Part shown: positions 58,889-64,000 of the stretch, piece by piece
How positions within the stretch are numbered: position 1 is the first letter of the stretch
Layout of the letters: every line of letters begins with the position of its first letter
NCBI RefSeq assembly: GCF_024298965.1
Contig: NZ_CP085193.1
Location: 6,200,001-6,264,000, forward strand
DNA from: Streptomyces rapamycinicus NRRL 5491
Lineage (GTDB): Bacteria > Actinomycetota > Actinomycetes > Streptomycetales > Streptomycetaceae
DNA: 64,000 nucleotides
Direction: 5' to 3'
Program-made: the position numbers and the translations under genes
The notes under the pieces: generated by a model
Told to the model about the DNA's origin: nothing
The model's input: the letters and a program-made list of their open reading frames with translations, nothing else
Database searches by the model: none

Positions 58889-61528
58889 TCACTCGCCCGG
58901 GTGGGCGAGTTCCACGTCGTGGCCGTCGACGCCGGGCCCGGAGACCGTCAGCGCCCCCGCGACCGGCGGGTAGCCGCTCGCGATGACCGTGTAGTCGCCC
59001 GCGTCCAGGTCGGTGAAGGCGTACGCGCCGTCCTCACCGGTGGTGGCGGTGGCGACCACGTTCCCGGCCGAGTCCACGAGGGTGACCCGCGCGTCGGGCA
59101 GCGGCCGCCGGTCGGCACCGGCCCGGACTATGCCCTGCACCCGGGCGCCGGCCTGCAGGGCTATCTCCACCCGGGTCAGCCCCTGGGCCCCCACCTCGAC
59201 GGGCAGGGCCGCGGGCCGGTAGCCCGGCGCGTTCACCGCGACCGTGAAGGTCCCGGAGACCAACTCCTCGAAGCCGAAGTCGCCCTGCTCACCGGTCTTC
59301 CCGGTGGCCAGCACCTCACCGCGGACATCGGTGACCACGACCATCGCCGCGTCCACCGGCCGGCCGTCGGCGGCACCGCGCACGGTGCCCACCAGACCGC
59401 TGGTGGCCGACAGGACGATGTCGAAGCCGAGCGGCTCGTCCCCGACCACGACCGTGGACGCCTGCGGCTGGTGGCCGTCGGCCGCCGCGATCAGGACGTA
59501 CGAGCCGGAGCCCGGCGCGTCCAGGGCGTACGAGCCGTCGGGGTGCGCCACCGAACGGCCCAGCTGCCGCCCGGCGAGCGAGATCAGCGTCACCGCGGCG
59601 CGGGCGACGGGGCCGCCCTCCGCGTTCCGCACGAAGCCGTGCACACCCTGCCGGGGCTGACGGTCCGCGCCGTCGCCCCCGGCGGAGGCGAAGGCCGCAA
59701 GGCGCTGCGGAGCGATGGCCGTCCGTGGGGCGGTGGCCGCGAGGACACCGCCTGCGTCCGGCTCGTAGCTCTCGGCGGCCGGGGCGCCCACGAGCGCGGG
59801 CTCGAGGTCGGCGACCTGCCCGGTGGCGGCCGTGGCCGCCATCGCGTCGGCCGGGGCCGCGTCGGCGGCCGGGGCGTCCGAGGTGGCCGTGGCGGCCTGC
59901 TGGGAGCCGGAGTTGGTCTTCAGGGCGACCTCCTTGATGAACAGGGTCAGCAGCAGACCGAGGAACGCGGCCGGGGCGGCGGAGAGGAAGACGTTCGCGA
60001 CACCGTGGCCGTAGGCGGTTTCCATGATCGTGCGCAGCGGCTCGGGCAGCGCCTTGACGTTGGGGATGCCACCGCCGCCGGTGCCGCCGTGGCCCAGCGC
60101 GGCGCCCTTGGGGCCGAGGTCGGCCAGGCCGTCCTTGACGTAGTGGGTGACGCGGTTGGCGAGCACCGCGCCGAGCGCCGAGACGCCCACCGCGCCGCCC
60201 AGGGAGCGGAAGAAGGTGACGACGGCACTGGCCGCGCCGAGGTCCTGCGGGGCCACCTGGTTCTGGGTGGCCAGCACCAGGTTCTGCATCATCATGCCGA
60301 TGCCGAGGCCCATGAGCGCCATGTAGATCGCCATGTGCCAGTACGGGGTGTCGTACCGGATGGTGCCCAGCAGCCCGAGACCCGCGGTCACCAGCACACC
60401 GCCGATGACCAGCCAGGCCTTCCAACGACCGGTCTTGGTGATGACCTGACCGGAAACGGTCGAGGAGATGAACAGGCCACCGATCATCGGGATGGTCATG
60501 ACGCCGGACATCGTGGGCGTCTCACCGCGCGCCAGCTGGAAGTACTGGCTGAAGAAGACGGTGCCGGAGAACATCGCGATACCGACGAAGAGCGACGCCA
60601 GCGAGGCGAGGGTGATCGTCTTGTTGCGGAACAGCCGCAGCGGGATGATCGGCTCGCTCGCCTTGGACTCGATCAGCAGGAAGATCAGACCGAGCGCGAT
60701 CGAACCGCCGACCATCGCGTAGGTCTGCCACGAGATCCAGTCGTACTTGTCGCCCGCGAAGGTGATCCAGATCAGCAGCAGCGAGACCGCGGCGCTGATG
60801 AAGAAGGCGCCGCCCCAGTCGACCTTGACGTCCCGCTTCACCACCGGGAGCTTCAGGGTCTTCTGGAGGACGATCAGCGCGATGACGGCGAACGGCACGC
60901 CGACGTAGAAGCACCAGCGCCAGCCCAGCCATTCGGTGTCGGTGATCACGCCGCCCAGCAGCGGACCGCCGACCGTCGCGACGGCGAAGGTCGCGCCGAG
61001 GTAGCCGCTGTAACGGCCGCGCTCACGCGGGGAGATCATCGCCGCCATGACGACCTGGGCGAGGGCGGACAGACCGCCGACGCCGATGCCCTGCACCACA
61101 CGGCAGGCGATCAGCATGCCGGGGTTCTGCGACAGACCGGCCACCACGGAGCCGGCGACGTAGATCAGCAGGGCGATCTGGACCAGCAGCTTCTTGCTGA
61201 AGAGGTCGGAGAGCTTGCCCCACAGCGGGGTGGCCGCGGTCATGGCCAGCAGGGTGGCGGTGACGACCCAGGTGTAGGCGGACTGACCGCCGTGGAGATC
61301 GGAGATGATCTCGGGCAGCGCGTTGGAGACGATCGTCGACGACAGGATCGCGACGAACATCCCCAGCAGCAGCCCGGAGAGCGCCTCCATGATCTGCCGG
61401 TGGGTCATCGGCGCCGAGGAGTCCGCGTCGTGGCCGTGCTGGCCTCTGTGGCCTCCTCCGCCGTGCTTGGCGTGGGCGGGGTGCCCCGCGGGTCCCCGCA
61501 CACCGCCGTCCGGTGTGGTCGTTGCCAT
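58889..61528 (-). CDS. MFS exporter fused to three carboxypeptidase-regulatory-like repeats
   Basis: 879 residues. About 40-535 is a 14-helix DHA2 exporter (AILSSTIVSNALPEIISDL, WGKLSDLFSKK, VATVGGPLLGGVITD). An Ala-rich linker (540-625) leads to three beta-sandwich repeats of about 80 residues (starts near 630, 712 and 793), each with a G-x(2)-G-x(n)-G-x-Y/F pattern (HPDGSYALDAPGSGSYVLIA, EQGDFGFEELVSGTFTVAV, EDGAYAFTDLDAGDYTVIA). With an even helix number, the repeats would be cytoplasmic. ATG 61528 follows AAGGAA. It is in one operon with the MarR gene, eight bases upstream. Confidence 0.9.
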   Translation of the reverse strand: MATTTPDGGVRGPAGHPAHAKHGGGGHRGQHGHDADSSAPMTHRQIMEALSGLLLGMFVAILSSTIVSNALPEIISDLHGGQSAYTWVVTATLLAMTAATPLWGKLSDLFSKKLLVQIALLIYVAGSVVAGLSQNPGMLIACRVVQGIGVGGLSALAQVVMAAMISPRERGRYSGYLGATFAVATVGGPLLGGVITDTEWLGWRWCFYVGVPFAVIALIVLQKTLKLPVVKRDVKVDWGGAFFISAAVSLLLIWITFAGDKYDWISWQTYAMVGGSIALGLIFLLIESKASEPIIPLRLFRNKTITLASLASLFVGIAMFSGTVFFSQYFQLARGETPTMSGVMTIPMIGGLFISSTVSGQVITKTGRWKAWLVIGGVLVTAGLGLLGTIRYDTPYWHMAIYMALMGLGIGMMMQNLVLATQNQVAPQDLGAASAVVTFFRSLGGAVGVSALGAVLANRVTHYVKDGLADLGPKGAALGHGGTGGGGIPNVKALPEPLRTIMETAYGHGVANVFLSAAPAAFLGLLLTLFIKEVALKTNSGSQQAATATSDAPAADAAPADAMAATAATGQVADLEPALVGAPAAESYEPDAGGVLAATAPRTAIAPQRLAAFASAGGDGADRQPRQGVHGFVRNAEGGPVARAAVTLISLAGRQLGRSVAHPDGSYALDAPGSGSYVLIAAADGHQPQASTVVVGDEPLGFDIVLSATSGLVGTVRGAADGRPVDAAMVVVTDVRGEVLATGKTGEQGDFGFEELVSGTFTVAVNAPGYRPAALPVEVGAQGLTRVEIALQAGARVQGIVRAGADRRPLPDARVTLVDSAGNVVATATTGEDGAYAFTDLDAGDYTVIASGYPPVAGALTVSGPGVDGHDVELAHPGE

Positions 61529-61536
61529 GAAGTTCC

Positions 61537-62025
61537 TTAACGTTGCGAAGGTGTACGGGTGATGCTGGTCTCCGCCTGCTGCGGCAGAGTCCGGGAACGG
61601 GTGTCCCCGAAGCTCGACCGCAACCGGGCGAGAAGTTCATTGAGGCGGTCGACGTCCTCGTCCGACCAGTCGCTCAGACAGCTGGCGAGCGCGTCCGTGT
61701 AGCGCTCGGAGACCTGACCGAGCAGTGCTCGACCGCTGGGGTTGATGCTCAGCAGCCGCGACCGCCGGTCGAGCGGGTCGGGCGTGCGGTCCACCCAGCC
61801 GCGGTTCGCGACATGCGCCACATGCCGGCTGGTCACCGACATGTCGATGGCGAGCAGCTCGGCGAGCTTGCTCATGCGCATCTCGCCGTAGCGGTCGAGG
61901 AGCATCAGGACGATGGCGGAGCCCGACGGGCAGTCGGCCGGCAGGACGCGCCCGAGCCCGCGCTTGACGGTGCCGATGGCGCTGAGCTGCCGGGCCAGCT
62001 CCTCATAGTGGCGCTGCGCGGCCAC
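61537..62025 (-). CDS. MarR-family regulator
   Basis: A 162-residue winged-helix regulator (MRMSKLAELLAIDMSVTSRHVAHVANRG, then the wing DPLDRRSRLLSINPSGRALL). GTG 62025 is chosen, with GGGGG five bases upstream; the longer frame would start at TTG 62100 inside a palindromic repeat and would be unlikely. It precedes the MFS fusion gene and probably represses both. Confidence 0.88.
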   Translation of the reverse strand: MAAQRHYEELARQLSAIGTVKRGLGRVLPADCPSGSAIVLMLLDRYGEMRMSKLAELLAIDMSVTSRHVAHVANRGWVDRTPDPLDRRSRLLSINPSGRALLGQVSERYTDALASCLSDWSDEDVDRLNELLARLRSSFGDTRSRTLPQQAETSITRTPSQR

Positions 62026-62058
62026 GGCGCCCCCAGTGGGATTGGTCGGAATGGTCAG

Positions 62059-62100
62059 TTGCTTAAGGCAACCATAGAAGAAGTTAGTTGCTACAGGCAA
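62059..62100. promoter_or_regulatory. Paired MarR-type operators
   Basis: TTGCTTAAGGCAA (62059-62071) and TTGCTACAGGCAA (62088-62100), 29 bases apart start to start. Both have TTGC...GCAA symmetry and lie just before the MarR start. Confidence 0.6.
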
Positions 62101-62236
62101 ATGAAAGGGCGGTCTGGGCGGTAAATTGCCGTTAAAGAGTCGGCCTGGAGTCGGTCAAGCGGGGCGGCTGAGGTGCAAGGGGCTGCTGAGACCCGGGGGT
62201 GTCCCGGAATCCGCTCGTTCGCTAGGGTCGGGGCTC

Positions 62237-62440
62237 ATGGCGAACAACCCCCAGAGCCCCAACGGGAATCAGGACCCGGCCGGCTCCACCCAGATGTTCC
62301 GCGCCTTCGTCGACGAGGGCACTCGGCAGCCTCAGACGTCCACCGGATCGGGCGGCGGCGGTTCGCGCGTCGGCCTGATCGTCGGTGTGATCGCGGCGGT
62401 CGTGATCGTCGCGGCGGTGGCCTGGCTGGCGCTGGGCTGA
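62237..62440 (+). CDS. Small single-pass membrane protein
   Basis: A 67-residue protein with a polar, Gln/Ser/Thr/Gly-rich N-terminus and one C-terminal membrane helix (VGLIVGVIAAVVIVAAVAWLAL) that ends at the stop. Start ATG 62237; TAGGGT lies 14 bases upstream and could be a -10 box, which would make the message almost leaderless. It is divergent from the MarR locus. Function unknown. Confidence 0.7.
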   Translation: MANNPQSPNGNQDPAGSTQMFRAFVDEGTRQPQTSTGSGGGGSRVGLIVGVIAAVVIVAAVAWLALG

Positions 62441-62528
62441 GCCACGAAGCCCTGACGCTCACCGCGGGGGTCTGAGCTCCCTCGGGGAGCCCTGAGCTCC
62501 CGCGCCCCTTACGGCTGCCGGACCGGCC

Positions 62529-63356
62529 TTACGGCTTCCAGCTGACCGAGATGTCCTGTGTCTCGATATGCATGCCCAGCGGCACCCGCCAGTCGTCCAC
62601 GCACACCGTCCAGGTCTTCTCCTTCTTCTGCCCCGCGCCGATCGGCGCGGGCAGCTCTTCCTTGGACTCCAGCGTGGCCCAGTCGATGCCGAGCGCGTCG
62701 ATCACATGCGTCCCGAAGGTGACGGTGCCCGAGGCGACCGGCGCTCCTCCGGTGTTACGGAACTCGACCTTCACCTTCTCGCACCAGCGCTCATCGGTCG
62801 CCGTGCGCTCCGGCTTGCCGACCTTGAGGGCGGCCGGTCCGGTGGGCGCGGGGGTGCCGGAGGGGTCCGAACCGGAGCCGGAGGGCGAGGGCTCGCCGGG
62901 TTCGTCGCCCTTGGGGCCGTCGTCGCCCTTGGGGCCGTCGTCCGTACGCCCCGGGGTCCCGGGGCCGCCCTTCCCGTCGCCCGGGCCGCCTGAGCCGTCC
63001 GTACGGCCGGGGGCCTTCGCGGATGCCGAGGGCGCCCGCGAGGCCGGTCCGTCCGATCCGCCGTCCGTGGTGGCCTCGGGTCCGGCCGCGCCCCGATCGC
63101 GCTTCCCGTCCGTGCCGCCCTTACCGTCGCCATCGTTGTCCGCGCCGTCCTCGTCCAGGGGCACGAGGTCGACGTCGCCCTTGGGCGGCACGGCGCTCGC
63201 GGCCCGCCGGCCATCGGGTCCGGCCGCTCCGGCGGCCACATAGCCGTCGCCGCCACCGCCGCAGCCGCTGAGGAGTGCCCCCAGGCACAGCGCGGCCGCC
63301 GAGGAGGCGATCGCCGTGCCTCGGCGGCCCGTTGTCCGGCTCCATGCGTATCGCAT
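62529..63356 (-). CDS. Lipoprotein with long low-complexity linker
   Basis: A 275-residue lipoprotein with the lipobox LLSGC. A charged Gly/Asp/Lys/Pro linker (about 60-175; GPKGDDGPKGDEPGEP) reaches a C-terminal domain of about 100 residues (WCEKVKVEFRNTGGAPVAS, then KTWTVCVDDWRVPLGMHIET) with two cysteines and an immunoglobulin-like look. No named family. Confidence 0.8.
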   Translation of the reverse strand: MRYAWSRTTGRRGTAIASSAAALCLGALLSGCGGGGDGYVAAGAAGPDGRRAASAVPPKGDVDLVPLDEDGADNDGDGKGGTDGKRDRGAAGPEATTDGGSDGPASRAPSASAKAPGRTDGSGGPGDGKGGPGTPGRTDDGPKGDDGPKGDEPGEPSPSGSGSDPSGTPAPTGPAALKVGKPERTATDERWCEKVKVEFRNTGGAPVASGTVTFGTHVIDALGIDWATLESKEELPAPIGAGQKKEKTWTVCVDDWRVPLGMHIETQDISVSWKP

Positions 63357-63422
63357 CGGGCCAGTGTGGCTGACGGCCCGTCAGGTGTACAGGGATCCGG
63401 CAGGGGACCGGCCAGTGGCGGC

Positions 63423-64000
63423 TCAGTCCGAGATCAGGCCCTCGCGCAGCTGGGCCAGGGTCCGGGTGAGCAGCCGGGAGACGTGCATCTGGGAGATCCC
63501 GACCTCTTCGCCGATTTGCGACTGCGTCATATTGGCGAAGAAGCGCAGCATGATGATCTGGCGCTCCCGCGGCGGCAGTTTGGCCAGCAGGGGCTTGAGC
63601 GACTCGCGGTACTCCACGCCCTCCAGCGCGCTGTCCTCGTACCCCAGCCGGTCGGCGAGCGACCCCTCGCCGCCGTCGTCCTCGGGGGACGGGGAGTCCA
63701 GCGAGCTGGCCGTGTAGGCATTGCCCACCGCGAGCCCGTCGACCACGTCCTCCTCGGAGACGCCCAGCGCCGTGGCGAGCTCGGTGACGGTCGGGGAGCG
63801 GTCGAGCTTCTGTGACAGCTCGTCACTGGCCTTGGTGAGGGCCAGGCGCAGCTCCTGGAGCCGCCGCGGGACCCGCACCGACCAACTGGTGTCGCGGAAG
63901 AACCGCTTGATCTCGCCCACGACGGTCGGCATGGCGAACGTCGGGAACTCCACGCCGCGTTCGCAGTCGAAGCGGTCGATCGCCTTGATCAGGCCGATGG
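63423..64000 (-). CDS. RNA polymerase sigma factor, SigB/SigF type (5' end outside window)
   Basis: A stress or sporulation-type sigma-70 factor. The frame stays open to the window edge: before the codon at 63953 it reads IGLIKAIDRFDCERG, which is region 2, so the gene is cut off at its 5' end. Visible parts are region 2 (FPTFAMPTVVGEIKRFFRD), region 3 (LQELRLALTKASDELSQKLD, PTVTELATALGVSEEDV) and region 4 (LPPRERQIIMLRFFANMTQS, EEVGISQMHVSRLLTRTL). The group includes SigB, SigF and SigG of actinomycetes; the exact paralogue cannot be told here. Confidence 0.92.
   Translation of the reverse strand, partial: IGLIKAIDRFDCERGVEFPTFAMPTVVGEIKRFFRDTSWSVRVPRRLQELRLALTKASDELSQKLDRSPTVTELATALGVSEEDVVDGLAVGNAYTASSLDSPSPEDDGGEGSLADRLGYEDSALEGVEYRESLKPLLAKLPPRERQIIMLRFFANMTQSQIGEEVGISQMHVSRLLTRTLAQLREGLISD

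Noticed and set aside
58901..61540. 879-codon frame opposite the MFS fusion
   Set aside because: Exact shadow of the exporter frame, no recognisable protein features.

Overview
The window is high-GC DNA with actinomycete features: GTG/TTG starts, strong GGAGG-type ribosome sites, many lipoproteins, a subtilisin-inhibitor-like protein, SigE-family and SigB/SigF-type sigma factors, Prim-Pol and DUF1906 proteins. It fits a Streptomyces chromosome (inference from gene content). About 100 features are supported. The first gene (HtrA-like protease) and the last gene (sigma factor) run off the window edges.

Left part, 1-23100. Mostly chromosomal. The start of this stretch, 1356-5170, looks like an accretion zone at tRNA-Ser(TGA). 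It holds an ALF-repeat secreted protein, a VanX-type D-Ala-D-Ala dipeptidase, DUF1330, VOC and SRPBCC proteins, a decayed copy of the tRNA 3' end, and repeated copies of the tRNA terminator. Then come an MFS exporter, small regulators, a Prim-Pol protein, and a three-gene CoA-ester operon (MaoC-DUF35 fusion, MaoC, lipid-transfer/thiolase) that resembles the mycobacterial ChsH2-ChsH1-Ltp2 side-chain module. After it lie a DUF1906 protein, an ECF-like sigma factor, an acyl-CoA ligase, a 1544-residue PAS/degenerate-kinase/receiver protein, and an SSI-family inhibitor whose P1 residue appears to be glycine.

Middle part, 23107-36750. A mosaic accessory region. It starts at tRNA-Ser(GCT) with an integrase remnant, followed by a LysR/acetyltransferase pair and an IS5 fragment interrupted by an IS110-family element with a possible bridge-RNA region. 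At tRNA-Arg(ACG) a 7.3 kb island is bounded by a 44-bp direct repeat of the tRNA 3' half (28105-28148 and 35398-35441). The island carries a truncated integrase, a DUF7848/ATPase pair, an HTH-TPR regulator coupled to a RibD-like deaminase, a frameshifted gene and, most notably, a 557-residue protein that I read as EVE + SRA-like + Shedu (PD-(D/E)XK) domains. That would be a modification-sensing nuclease and a candidate anti-phage system. A further degenerate att-like copy lies after a NUDIX gene near 36.7 kb.

Right part, 36796-64000. Mostly chromosomal: amidase, lipoproteins, an MMPL exporter and two-component system preceded by tandem repeats, the initiator tRNA, an amidohydrolase, an F420-type oxidoreductase, and a five-gene run of response regulator, histidine kinase and overlapping glycosyltransferase/GtrA and GT39 genes. 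Two drug-exporter loci follow (MFS+TetR; MarR+MFS). The second exporter carries carboxypeptidase-regulatory-like repeats, and the neighbouring YceI protein carries the same type of module. The window ends with a small membrane protein, a lipoprotein and a SigB/SigF-type sigma factor.
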